This document shows, in pieces, positions 51,791-60,580 of a stretch of 64,000 nucleotides of DNA. The notes beneath the pieces were generated by a model. The model did no database searches. It worked only from the letters and a program-made list of their open reading frames with translations, and was not told the origin of the DNA. Position 1 is the first letter of the stretch. The number at the start of each line of letters is the position of its first letter. The stretch is from Bog-473 sp963840245 (lineage in GTDB: Bacteria; Actinomycetota; Acidimicrobiia; Acidimicrobiales; RAAP-2). Both the position numbers and the translations under genes were made by a program. The stretch lies in the NCBI GenBank assembly GCA_963840245.1, contig CAWIYI010000024.1:178420-242419 (forward strand). The letters run 5' to 3'.

Positions 51791-52921
51791 CTGACCGGGG
51801 CCGTCATCACCCTCAACGAATTGCGCCGACGGGTACGCGACCGCTCGGCCGTGATCACGTGCCTGGTCGCGCCGCTGGCCATCGCAGCGATCCTCGGCTT
51901 CGCCTTCGCCGGCAAGTCGACCGGCGGCGTGCAGTCCATCGGGGTGTCGGGCGCCTCCCCCGCCCTCGTGCGGGCCGCGGTGCACGCGAGCCAGCTGCCC
52001 GGCAACGTCGTCGTCCGGGTCGTCCCGAGCGAGACGGCCGTCAGGCGCGCCGTGGCGGACGGCGCCCTGGCCGGCGGCGTGGTGATCTCCCGGGGCCACA
52101 AGAGCCTCTCGCACCTCCTCATCCCGATGGTGGCCCCGGGCGCCACGCCCTCCCCGGGGTTCGACATCGTGGACCGCGCCAACGCGCTGATCGGGCAGGA
52201 GTACGCCGAGTCGCTGGCGGCGGGCCTGGCCAGCCGGATGTACGCCGGCCGCCTCCAGCGCGGGACGGCCACCGACGAGGCGGCCCTCTCGGTCTCGGCG
52301 AGCACGCTCGGCAACCGCGGCAAGGCCGTCCTCGACTACTTCGCGCCATCCATCGCCGTGGTGTTCCTCTTCATCGGGGGCGGGCTCGGGATGCGCTCCC
52401 TCTTGATGGAGCGGTCGACGGGGACGCTCGCCCGGCTCGCCGCCGCGCCGATCAGGCCGAGCGTCATTGTGTGGGGCAAGCTCCTGGCGATCGCCCTCAC
52501 CGGGCTCACGTCCATACTCCTCGTCTGGGGCGTGACGGCGGGCGTCTTCGGCGCGGACTGGGGTGACCCGCTGGGCGTGCTCTTGATGTGCATCGGCGCC
52601 ACCGCTGCCGTGTGCGGCCTCGGCGCGTTCCTCACCTCGTTCGCCCGGACGCCCCAGGAGGCCTTTGCCGCCTCCCTGGTGGTCGGGCTCGTGCTGGCGC
52701 TGTTGGGGGGCAACCTGCTCCCGCCCGGCGCCCTACCCGAGCCGCTCCAGGTGCTCAGCCTCGGGACGCCGAACGGCTGGGCCCTGGTCGGGTTCGGACG
52801 CCTGGCGCTCTTGCGCGACCCGGCGTCGGCGGTGGTCGGACCCTTCCTCGTCCTGTGCCTCATCGGCCTCGTGACCGGTGGACTGGCCATGGCACGGGTA
52901 CGCCGGATGGTGACGTCGTGA
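51791..52921 (+). CDS. ABC-2 type permease, probable CTG start
   Basis: 376 residues: amphipathic start LTGAVITLNELRRRVRDRSA, first span ITCLVAPLAIAAILGFAFAG, an extracytoplasmic region (about 45-165) and five further spans from PSIAVVFLFIGGGLGMRSLL onwards, with ERSTGTLARLAAAPIRPSVI typical of ABC2_membrane_3/YhgE-like exporters. No in-frame ATG, GTG or TTG lies near the N-terminus, but CTG 51791 has AGGAG (51778-51782) eight bases upstream. Its stop overlaps the next permease start. No ATPase gene adjoins, which is unusual. Confidence 0.8.
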   Translation: MTGAVITLNELRRRVRDRSAVITCLVAPLAIAAILGFAFAGKSTGGVQSIGVSGASPALVRAAVHASQLPGNVVVRVVPSETAVRRAVADGALAGGVVISRGHKSLSHLLIPMVAPGATPSPGFDIVDRANALIGQEYAESLAAGLASRMYAGRLQRGTATDEAALSVSASTLGNRGKAVLDYFAPSIAVVFLFIGGGLGMRSLLMERSTGTLARLAAAPIRPSVIVWGKLLAIALTGLTSILLVWGVTAGVFGADWGDPLGVLLMCIGATAAVCGLGAFLTSFARTPQEAFAASLVVGLVLALLGGNLLPPGALPEPLQVLSLGTPNGWALVGFGRLALLRDPASAVVGPFLVLCLIGLVTGGLAMARVRRMVTS

Positions 52922-53962
52922 TCCCGATCATCCGGGTGAACCTGCGCCGGGCCGTCGGCGACCGGCGTTACCTCTTCGTCGCTGCGGTGTTCCCGGTTCT
53001 CTTCATTCTCGTCACGGGCTTGCTGGCCGGGAGCCCCAAGGAGCCCATCGGCCTCGTGCACCCGTCCCCACGGTTCGTCCACCTGGTGGCCAGCACCGAC
53101 GACCTCAAGGTGCGGATCGAGCCCAACCGGGCCCAGTTGGGCGACGACATCCTGCGGGGGCGGGTCGTCGCCGGCCTCGTCGGCCTGCCGGCGGGCCGCG
53201 GGTGTGCAACGAGTCGACTTCGTGAGCGAGTCGGCGTCGGCGAGCGCGGTGCAGGCCCGCACGGACGTGGTGGCACTGCTCGACCTCATCGCCGCCGAGG
53301 GCACCCACACGAGCGTGACGGACGTGACCCTCGCCCATGCCGATGTGCCCGCCGCGCTCAGCCCCTTTTCCTACGTCGCCCCGGCCGACCTCGTCCTGTT
53401 CCTCGGCATCACGGTGCTCCTGCTGTCCTCGGGTGTGGTCGAGTCCCGCCGGCTCGGCCTGATGAACCGGCTGGCCGCCGCACCGGTGCGGCGGCGGTCG
53501 GTCGTGGCTGCCCTCATCGCCACGAGCCTGTGCGTCGCGGCGGCGCAGAGCGTCGGGCTCCTGGTGGTCGGGCGGCTGCTCTTCGGGGTGCACTGGGGCG
53601 ACCCCGCCGGGGTGTTCCTCGTCCTCGCCATGCTGTCGCTCGCCTACGCGGGCGCGACCGCGCTCGTGAGCATGCGCTCGCACACCGAGGAGCAGGCGAT
53701 CTCTCTCGCGGTGGTGCTCGGCATCGTGGGCGGACTGTTGGGCGGCTGCATGTACCCGCTCGACGTGGTCGGGCCGGTGGTCCGGGGGGTCGGCCACGTG
53801 GTGCCCCAGGCCTGGGCCATGGACGCGTTCGTCAAGCTGATCTACGACCACGACGGGCTCATCGCGGTCCTGCCCGAGATCGGGGTGCTCGCCCTCTTTG
53901 CGGCCGTGCTGTGCACGCTGGCGCTGCGGGCCTACGCGCGGACGGTGTACTCGCCGGGGTGA
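52918..53962 (+). pseudogene. Second ABC-2 permease, with a frame change
   Basis: About 347 residues. First frame from GTG 52918: VIPIIRVNLRRAVGDRRYLF, VAAVFPVLFILVTGLLAGSP and DDILRGRVVAGLVGLPAG. From about 53200 the next frame continues with QRVDFVSESASASAVQARTD, ESRRLGLMNRLAAAPVRRRS, a run of membrane spans and YPLDVVGPVVRGVGHVVPQA. One surplus base near GGCCGCGGGTG explains the break. It is the likely partner of the preceding permease (GTGA overlap) in a heterodimeric exporter. Its 3' end overlaps the monooxygenase by 31 bp. Confidence 0.8.
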
Positions 53963-55410
53963 AAGCGCCGGGTCAGCCGGCGGAACTTCCAGGTGTGATC
54001 GGGCCACAGTGTGGTGTTCCGGCCCCGGTGGTCGAGGTACCAGCTCCCGCACCCGCCCTCGACCCAGACGGAATGCTCGAGTCGGGCCTGCAGGCGCTCG
54101 TTGTAGCGCTGCTGCACCCCGGGCTTGACCTCGACCACCCGCACGCCGGGGCGGCGCATGAAGTCCAGCGCGCTGGCGATGTAGTTGATGTGCGACTCGA
54201 TCATGTAGATCATGGAGTTGTGGGCCAGGGTCGAGTTGGGCCCGATCATCAGGAACAGGTTCGGGAAGCCGGCCACGGTGGATCCGGCGTAGGCCTCGAC
54301 ACCGTTCGCCTTCCAGACCTCGGCCAACCGGACTCCCCCTTTTCCGAGGATGTGCTCCGCGTAGGGCGGCTCAGCCGCCTCGAAGCCAGTGCCCATGATC
54401 ACGACGTCGACCGGGCGGGCGATGCCGTCCTGTCCCACCACCTCGTGCGCGGTGAACGAGGCCACCGGTGACTCCACCACCTCTACGTTCGGCCGGTTCA
54501 GCGACGGGTAGTAGTCGTCGGAGAGCAGGAGGCGCTTGCAGCCGGGCTCGTAGTCCGGCGTGAGCTTCTCGCGCAGCGCCTCGTCGGGCACCTGCTTGGC
54601 CAAGTGGTCGAGAGCGACCTTCCGGACGGCGGCCTTTCGCCGGTCCCCCTGCCCGACGAAGACCGACAGCAGCGACTCGAACATCGTGTAGATGCGGAGC
54701 CGGGACAGGCGCTGGAGCAGCGGAGCCTTGCGGTAGGCGAGCTTGCGGAGGCCCGAGACGGCCCGGTCGCGCCGGGGGACGACGAAGGGAGGTGTCCGCT
54801 GGTGGAGGTACAAGTGCTCGACGACCGGTGCGATCTGCGGCACGAACTGGATCGCCGAGGCCCCGGTGCCGACGACGCAGACCCGTTTCCCGGTCAGGTC
54901 GAACCCGTGCTCCCAGCGGGCGGAGTGGAAGACCTTGCCGCGGAATTCCGCCAGGCCCGGGAGCTCCGGGATCGACGGCTCGCTCAGCGGCCCGGTCGCC
55001 CACACCAGCACCGGGGCGACGTACTCCTCTCCCCCCGTCGTCCGGACCACCCATCGCGCCGTGCCGTCGTCCCAGCGCGCCTCGTCGACGGTCCGGCCGA
55101 AGCGCAGGTGTCCCCCCACCTCGAAGCGGTCGACGCAGGCACGGAGGTAGTCCCAGATCTCGGTCTGCGGGGAGAACGAGCGCGACCAGTCGGGATTGAG
55201 GGCGAAGGAAAATGAGTACAGGTTCGAGGGCACGTCGCATGAGGCACCCGGGTAGGAGTTGTCCCGCCACGTGCCGCCCAGGTCGTTGGCCCGGTCGAGG
55301 ACGACGAAGTCCTCCATGCCCATGGAGCGGAGGCGCGCCGCCATCCCGATGCCGGAGAACCCGGCCCCGACGATGACGACGTCGTGCTCGCTCACGGTGT
55401 GCCCGCTCAC
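53932..55410 (-). CDS. Baeyer-Villiger-type flavin monooxygenase
   Basis: 492 residues. FAD loop VVIVGAGFSGIGMAARL, GGTWRDNSYPGASCDVPSNL (typical of type I BVMOs), fingerprint FRGKVFHSARWEHGF (F-x-G-x3-H-x3-W), NADPH loop VCVVGTGASAIQFVPQIA and MGTGFEAAEPP. Inserts one oxygen next to a ketone, forming an ester or lactone. GTG 55410 overlaps the dehalogenase stop, so the two are co-translated. Placed in a catabolic cluster with P450 and acyl-CoA dehydrogenase. Confidence 0.94.
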   Translation of the reverse strand: MSGHTVSEHDVVIVGAGFSGIGMAARLRSMGMEDFVVLDRANDLGGTWRDNSYPGASCDVPSNLYSFSFALNPDWSRSFSPQTEIWDYLRACVDRFEVGGHLRFGRTVDEARWDDGTARWVVRTTGGEEYVAPVLVWATGPLSEPSIPELPGLAEFRGKVFHSARWEHGFDLTGKRVCVVGTGASAIQFVPQIAPVVEHLYLHQRTPPFVVPRRDRAVSGLRKLAYRKAPLLQRLSRLRIYTMFESLLSVFVGQGDRRKAAVRKVALDHLAKQVPDEALREKLTPDYEPGCKRLLLSDDYYPSLNRPNVEVVESPVASFTAHEVVGQDGIARPVDVVIMGTGFEAAEPPYAEHILGKGGVRLAEVWKANGVEAYAGSTVAGFPNLFLMIGPNSTLAHNSMIYMIESHINYIASALDFMRRPGVRVVEVKPGVQQRYNERLQARLEHSVWVEGGCGSWYLDHRGRNTTLWPDHTWKFRRLTRRFHPGEYTVRA

Positions 55411-56318
55411 GGTGTGGCTGTGACGAACGAAACCACGACCTCGGCCAGCTCCTCTCCGCAGTCCTCCTGGAGGAAGTGCCCGCCGCCGACGATCGTCGTG
55501 TGGGGCTGCCCCTGCGCACCGGCGATCCGCTCCTTGAGGCCGCGGTCCGCCCCTTTGGTGATGGGGTCGCTGTCACTGAAGGCACACAGGAAGGGCCGCT
55601 CGAACGCGGCCAGGCCCACCCAGGCCGCCACGTTGGCGTCGTGGGCCGGGTCGTCGGGCCGGGACGGCACGAGCAGCGGGAACTGGCGCGCCCCCGACTT
55701 GTAGGACTCGTCGGGGAAGGGCGCGTCGTAGGCCGCCTCGACCTCGGGTGCTACCGGCTTGGCGCAGCCGCCGCGGACGATGCCGCCGGTGGGAAACGTC
55801 TCGACCTCCTGAGAGAACCGCTGCCAGGCGAAGAAGGCGTCGCCGGGATTGGTGTCGCCCGTGGGCAGGGAGGTGTTCGCGGCCACGACCCGCGCGAAGC
55901 GCTCGGGATGCTCACCGACCAGGCGTAGGCCGATGAGCCCGCCCCAGTCCTGGCCGACCAGGGTGATCGCTCCGAGGTCGAGCCGGTCGAACAGCAGCTC
56001 GCGCATCCACTCCACGTGGCGGGCGAACGTGTAGTCGTCGCGCTCGGCCGGCTTGTCCGATCGCCCGAAGCCGACCAGGTCGGGGGCCACTATCTGGAGG
56101 CCGGCGCCCGTCAGGACCGGGATCATCTTGCGGTAGAGGTACGACCACGAGGGCTCGCCGTGCATCAGGAGCACGACCGGCGCCGAGCGGTCCCCCTCCC
56201 GCAGGTAGTGCACCCGCAGCGTGCTCCCCTCCGAGTCGGCCACCTCGGCGTAGTGCGGGGAGAAGTCGTATCCGGGCAGGTCGGCGAAGCGGTCATCGGG
56301 GGTACGGAGCGCCTGCAT
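55407..56318 (-). CDS. Haloalkane dehalogenase-like alpha/beta hydrolase
   Basis: 303 residues resembling the HLD-I (DhlA/DhmA) branch. LMHGEPSWSYLYRKMIPVL (oxyanion hole HGEP-x-W), LVGQDWGGLIGLRL with the nucleophile Asp and the halide-binding Trp, SDSDPITKG (acid) and GGGHFLQEDCGEELA (His). These are the full catalytic set for hydrolytic dehalogenation; epoxide hydrolase is the nearest alternative but those favour HGxP with Tyr lids. Upstream of the monooxygenase in one operon. Confidence 0.88.
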   Translation of the reverse strand: MQALRTPDDRFADLPGYDFSPHYAEVADSEGSTLRVHYLREGDRSAPVVLLMHGEPSWSYLYRKMIPVLTGAGLQIVAPDLVGFGRSDKPAERDDYTFARHVEWMRELLFDRLDLGAITLVGQDWGGLIGLRLVGEHPERFARVVAANTSLPTGDTNPGDAFFAWQRFSQEVETFPTGGIVRGGCAKPVAPEVEAAYDAPFPDESYKSGARQFPLLVPSRPDDPAHDANVAAWVGLAAFERPFLCAFSDSDPITKGADRGLKERIAGAQGQPHTTIVGGGHFLQEDCGEELAEVVVSFVTATP

Positions 56319-56443
56319 GCAGGCGGGAGCCTACGCCCTCGGCGGCCGGGGCCGCCCCCGGATCGGATGGTGTGCGCCGCCGTGGTCGCGCGCCGTAACC
56401 TGACACCACCGTCACAGAACACCCCGTGGGAGGGAATCGCGCC

Positions 56444-57673
56444 ATGGCACTATCAGACGCTCAGGAGTACGACCCGTTCAGTGCCTTCGACGACGCGGTG
56501 GCCGGCACCACGCGGGACCCCTACCCCGACCTCTTGGCCAAGCGACGCGACACGCCCGTCCAAAAGGGCCTGACCATGAACCCCGACGCGCTGCCCGAGG
56601 GCATCGAGGTCGAGCCGGGATGGATCGCCTACCGCTACGACGACTGCTCGCGGATCTTGCGGGACGCCAAGACGTTCACCTCGACCGGCTATGACGTGAC
56701 CATCGGCATGGTCATGGGCCACATGATCCTGGGCATGGACGACCCCGAGCACCGCAGCCACCGCAACCTGGTGGCCCACGCCTTCCGCGAGAAGGCGCTG
56801 GCCCGCTGGGAGCCCGAGTTCATCCGCCCGATCATCGACGAGCAGATCGACCGCTTCGCCGCGGACGGCGAGGCAGACCTGGTACGCCAGCTGACCTTCG
56901 AGTTCCCGGTCCGCGTGATCGCGCGCCTGCTCGGCCTCCCCGAAGAGGACTTCCCGCAATTCCAGCGCTGGTCGGTCGAGCTCATCAGCCTGGTGGCGGA
57001 CATCGACCGCGGCATCGCCGCCTCGGAGGCGCTGCGCGAGTACTTCGCCGGCGTCGTGGCCGACCGGCGTGCCCGCCCCGCCGAGGACGTGATCAGCGAC
57101 CTGGTCTCGGCCGAGGTCGACGGCGAGAAGCTGACGGACGAGGCCATCTACTCCTTCCTGCGCCTCCTGCTGCCCGCAGGGGCCGAGACGACCTACCGCT
57201 CGTCGGGCAACCTGCTCTACCTGCTCCTCACGCATCCCGAGCAGCTCGACGCGGTACGGGCCGACCGCTCGCTGCTGCCCCAGGCCATTGAGGAGGGCCT
57301 GCGCTACGAGCCCCCGCTGCTCAGCATCAACCGGACCACGACCTGCGAGGTCGAGCTCGGCGGCGTCACCATCGGCCCCGACGAGAGCATCTCGCCCCAC
57401 ATCGGCTCGGCCAACCACGACGAGACCAGGTGGGAGGACCCCGAGACCTTCGACATCTTCCGGCCCGCCATCCCCCACATCGCGTTCGCCCACGGGCCGC
57501 ACATGTGCCTGGGGATGCATCTCGCCCGGCTCGAGACGCGGGCGCTGCTCAACCGCGTCTTCGACCGCCTGCCCGACCTGGCCCTCGACCCGGGCAACAC
57601 CGATCCGCACATCCGCGGCGACATCTTCCGCTCCCCCACCTCGCTGCCGGTCACGTTCACGCCGGCGAGCTGA
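56444..57673 (+). CDS. Cytochrome P450
   Basis: 409 residues. I-helix LLLPAGAETTYRSSGN, ExxR in EEGLRYEPPL, haem loop FAHGPHMCLGMHLARLE with thiolate Cys. The middle motif GMDDPEHRSHRNLVAHAF is common to bacterial CYPs. ATG 56444 has GGGAGGGA upstream. Divergent from the dehalogenase/monooxygenase operon with a 125-bp spacer. It differs clearly from the P450 at 40 kb and is not a recent duplicate. Redox partner not adjacent. Confidence 0.94.
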   Translation: MALSDAQEYDPFSAFDDAVAGTTRDPYPDLLAKRRDTPVQKGLTMNPDALPEGIEVEPGWIAYRYDDCSRILRDAKTFTSTGYDVTIGMVMGHMILGMDDPEHRSHRNLVAHAFREKALARWEPEFIRPIIDEQIDRFAADGEADLVRQLTFEFPVRVIARLLGLPEEDFPQFQRWSVELISLVADIDRGIAASEALREYFAGVVADRRARPAEDVISDLVSAEVDGEKLTDEAIYSFLRLLLPAGAETTYRSSGNLLYLLLTHPEQLDAVRADRSLLPQAIEEGLRYEPPLLSINRTTTCEVELGGVTIGPDESISPHIGSANHDETRWEDPETFDIFRPAIPHIAFAHGPHMCLGMHLARLETRALLNRVFDRLPDLALDPGNTDPHIRGDIFRSPTSLPVTFTPAS

Positions 57674-57686
57674 CGACCGAGGTGCG

Positions 57687-58337
57687 TCAGCCCATCTGAC
57701 GGACGTCGACCTCGTTGTCCCGTGCGATGAGCACGCTGGAGACGAGGGAGGGCTGGAACAGGCCGTGGGCCACGACGCCGGGCACCGCGTCGAGCATGGC
57801 GGCCAGACGGGCGGGATCGTCGAAATCCCCGTGGTAGTCGGCGAGTACGCCGCCGTCCGGCGTCAGCGGGGCATTCCGCAGCACCGCGCCGCGGAGCGTG
57901 TGCAGGGTGGCCGCCAGCCCGAAGGCCAGGAGCTCCAAAGGGACCGGGGGATGCAGGCGGTCGACCGGCTTGTCGGAGGACACGATGACCACGAAGCGAT
58001 CCGCCGCCGCGGCCACGATCCTCTCGCGGGTGTGCGCCCCTCCCCCACCCTTGATCAGCCAGCCGACGGGGTCGACCTGGTCGGCCCCGTCAATGGTCAG
58101 GTCGAGTCGCTCGACGTCGGTGAAGGGTCTGACGTCGAGCCCCACGGCGCCGGCGAGCTCTGCGGTGGCCGGCGATGTCGCGACACACGTGATGTCCAAC
58201 CGGCGCGCCCCGAGCGCCGGCACGAGCTCGGCCACGGTGGAACCGGTCCCCAGGCCGACCCACATCCCGTCCTCGACCAGCGCCGCCGCGGCCTCGCCCA
58301 CGGCGCGCTTCTCGGCCCGGTGGCCGGATCCCGTCAC
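57687..58337 (-). CDS. rpiA: Ribose-5-phosphate isomerase A
   Basis: 216 residues, normal for RpiA. VGLGTGSTVAELVPAL (phosphate site), LTIDGADQVDPVGWLIKGGG (catalytic Asp region), GAHTRERIVAAAADRFVVIV (catalytic Glu) and SSDKPVDRLHPPVPLEL. Interconverts ribose-5-P and ribulose-5-P in the pentose phosphate pathway. GTG 58337 chosen as it begins just before AEKRAVGEAAA; the frame to 58427 overlaps acyl-CoA dehydrogenase. A housekeeping gene within catabolic genes, 13 bp after the dehydrogenase. Confidence 0.92.
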   Translation of the reverse strand: MTGSGHRAEKRAVGEAAAALVEDGMWVGLGTGSTVAELVPALGARRLDITCVATSPATAELAGAVGLDVRPFTDVERLDLTIDGADQVDPVGWLIKGGGGAHTRERIVAAAADRFVVIVSSDKPVDRLHPPVPLELLAFGLAATLHTLRGAVLRNAPLTPDGGVLADYHGDFDDPARLAAMLDAVPGVVAHGLFQPSLVSSVLIARDNEVDVRQMG

Positions 58338-58350
58338 GACCGGCTCGCGC

Positions 58351-59541
58351 TCAGCTGCGCGGGACGTCCTTCCAGGGCAGTTCCTTGTCGGTGCGGACGT
58401 CGCCCGGGAGGCCGAGCACGCGCTCACCGAGGATGTTGCGCATCACCTCGGAGGTCCCCCCCTCGATGGAGTTCGCCCGGACCCGCAGGAACATCTTGTG
58501 CACGTCGGGCGAGCCCATGCCCACCAGATCCGGGCGCACCATGGGGTAGCCGGCCGGGAACAGCATGGCGTCGTTCCCCAGGAGATCCATGCAGAGGTCG
58601 TAGATCCGCTTGTTCTCCTCGGCGTACGCGAGCTTGGCCACCGAGCCCTCGGGTCCGGGTGTGCCGGCCCTACGTGTCTGTGCGGCGCGGGCGTTGGTCA
58701 TGGAGAGCGCCTCCATCCGGATGTAGCTCGAGACGAGCCGATCGCGCAGTGCGAGGGCGTGCGCCGAGGTGTCGCCCTGCCAGCGCTTCTTCCAGATCTT
58801 GATGGCTTCCGCCACGGGTCCGCCGCCGCGCCGCGTGACCGCACCGCCGATGGAGACCCGTTCGTTCATCAGCGTCGTCACCGCGACGCGCCATCCCTCG
58901 CCCTCGCCGCCCAGGCGGGCCGAGTCGGGCATCCGGACGTCGGTGAAGAAGACCTCGTTGAACTCCGCTTCGCCGGTGATCTGGAAGAGCGGCCGCACCT
59001 CGACGCCCGGCGCCTTCATGTCGACCAGGAACGCCGTCATCCCCTTGTGCTTGGGCACGTCGGGATTCGTGCGCGCCACGATCAGCCCGAAGGCCGAGAT
59101 GTGCGCCAGGGTCGTCCACACTTTCTGCCCGTTCAGCAACCATTCCTCGCCGTCGCGCTCGGCGCGGGTGGACAGCCCGGCGACGTCGGAGCCTGCACCA
59201 GGCTCGCTGAACAGCTGACACCAGATCTCCTCGTTGGTGAAGAGCGGCCTGAGGTAGCGCTCCTTCTGCTCGGGCGTCCCGTGGGTGGCGATGGTCGGCG
59301 CGCACATGCCGTAGCCGATGGGATTGCGCACCCCGGCCACAGGAGCGCCACCCGCGTTCAGCCGCGACTGCGCCATCTGTTGGTCCCGCGGCGTCAGCCC
59401 GAGCCCGCCCGAGCCGGGCGGGAAGTGCAGCCAGGCCAGTCCGCGGTCGAACTGCTGCCCGAGGAACTCCTGTGCGGGAGTGGTGCTCGGCGGAAAGTCG
59501 GCCAGCAGCCTGTCAACCAATTCGTCGACGTTCTGACTCAT
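58351..59541 (-). CDS. Acyl-CoA dehydrogenase
   Basis: 396 residues. LFSEPGAGSDVAGLSTRAER (FAD/substrate loop), WLLNGQKVWTTLAHISAFGL, FFTDVRMPDSARLGGEGEGW and ANSIEGGTSEVMRNILGERV, the C-terminal flavin motif. Family FadE as used in steroid or branched acid breakdown. The catalytic Glu position is not assigned with certainty. ATG start with TAGGGT six bases upstream and no SD (leaderless). Followed by rpiA. Confidence 0.93.
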   Translation of the reverse strand: MSQNVDELVDRLLADFPPSTTPAQEFLGQQFDRGLAWLHFPPGSGGLGLTPRDQQMAQSRLNAGGAPVAGVRNPIGYGMCAPTIATHGTPEQKERYLRPLFTNEEIWCQLFSEPGAGSDVAGLSTRAERDGEEWLLNGQKVWTTLAHISAFGLIVARTNPDVPKHKGMTAFLVDMKAPGVEVRPLFQITGEAEFNEVFFTDVRMPDSARLGGEGEGWRVAVTTLMNERVSIGGAVTRRGGGPVAEAIKIWKKRWQGDTSAHALALRDRLVSSYIRMEALSMTNARAAQTRRAGTPGPEGSVAKLAYAEENKRIYDLCMDLLGNDAMLFPAGYPMVRPDLVGMGSPDVHKMFLRVRANSIEGGTSEVMRNILGERVLGLPGDVRTDKELPWKDVPRS

Positions 59542-59547
59542 GCCCGC

Positions 59548-59553
59548 ACCCTA
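59548..59553 (-). promoter_or_regulatory. -10 box of the acyl-CoA dehydrogenase gene
   Basis: Minus-strand TAGGGT (59553-59548) is six bases before ATG 59541, with no SD between. No clear -35. Confidence 0.5.
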
Positions 59554-59657
59554 TAGCGTGCTCTCGTGCGGGTACCTGCTCACCCGGGACGCATCTGGCA
59601 CCGGTGCCCCGCCTGCCCGCGTGCCACGGTGGAGGCGGCGAACCAGGCGAACCAGGC

Positions 59658-60554
59658 GTGACCGGATCGGTGACGTTGCCCGATGGACGGGTGCTGGCCT
59701 ACGAGGAGTACGGGGTCCCCACGGGCTTTCCGATCCTGAGCTTCCACGGCGGCCTGAGCTCCCGGCTCGATGCGGCGCCGGCCCACGCCGCCGCGGTGGC
59801 CAAGGGAGTCCGCCTCATCTCGCCCGACCGGCCAGGCATGGGGCTCTCGAGCTACCAGCCCCGACGCCGGCTCACCGACTGGCCCGCCGACGTGACGTCC
59901 CTGACCGGGGCCCTCGCGATCGAGGAGTTCGCCGTGATGGGTTGGTCCGCCGGTGGCCCCTACGCCGCCATCTGTGCCGCCCGCATGGGTGGCCGCGTGA
60001 CCGCAGCGGCGCTCCTCTCGAGCGCCGTGCCGCTGGACCTCTACGGCACCACCCGCGGGCTCTCCGTGGAGGATCGCGCCCTGCTGCTCCTGACCCGGCG
60101 GACCCCGTCGCTGGCCTCGGCGCTGATGAAGGTCAGCGTTGTGAACGCCAGCAACGCGCGGCTGTTCCGCGCCGTCATGCGTTCGTTCCCGCCAGCGGAC
60201 CAGACGGTCCTCACCGAGTGGGGACCGCCGGACCACGCGCTGGCCTTCGTGCGGGAGGCGATGCGCCAGGGCACGGAAGGCTGCGTGCAGGACTACCGGA
60301 TCTTCGGGGAGCCGTGGGGCTTCGCACTCGAGGAGATCGGGATCCCGGTGCACATCTGGGAGGGCGCCGACGATCGGACCGGGCCCCCGGGCTACCGCGC
60401 CTTCCTCAAGCGCCACATCCCCCAGGCCTCCGTCACCGTCGTCCCGGGCGAGGGCCACCTCTCACTCCTGCCGCATCAGGCGCCGGCGATCTTCGCCTCA
60501 CTGCTCGGGGGCGACCACAATGCCGAGTCCACCGACCGGTGGAACGTCGGGTAG
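59658..60554 (+). CDS. Alpha/beta hydrolase
   Basis: 298 residues. LSFHGGLSSRLDAAPAHA (oxyanion loop), RLISPDRPGMGLSSYQP, nucleophile elbow VMGWSAGGPYAAICAARMGG (G-W-S-A-G), acid in EGADDRTGPP and GEGHLSLLPHQAPAI (His). Esterase, lipase or C-C hydrolase of unknown substrate. GTG 59658 begins VTGSVTLPDGRVLAYEEYG, the first conserved strand; earlier codons overlap the divergent dehydrogenase promoter. Confidence 0.87.
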   Translation: MTGSVTLPDGRVLAYEEYGVPTGFPILSFHGGLSSRLDAAPAHAAAVAKGVRLISPDRPGMGLSSYQPRRRLTDWPADVTSLTGALAIEEFAVMGWSAGGPYAAICAARMGGRVTAAALLSSAVPLDLYGTTRGLSVEDRALLLLTRRTPSLASALMKVSVVNASNARLFRAVMRSFPPADQTVLTEWGPPDHALAFVREAMRQGTEGCVQDYRIFGEPWGFALEEIGIPVHIWEGADDRTGPPGYRAFLKRHIPQASVTVVPGEGHLSLLPHQAPAIFASLLGGDHNAESTDRWNVG

Positions 60555-60580
60555 GCGGAGATCATGGAGCGAATAGCGAC

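Noticed and set aside
51601..52323. N-terminal extension of the arylsulfatase to 1006 codons
   Set aside because: The extension is antisense to the permease and lacks motifs; GTG 51600 has a good SD and starts just before homology.
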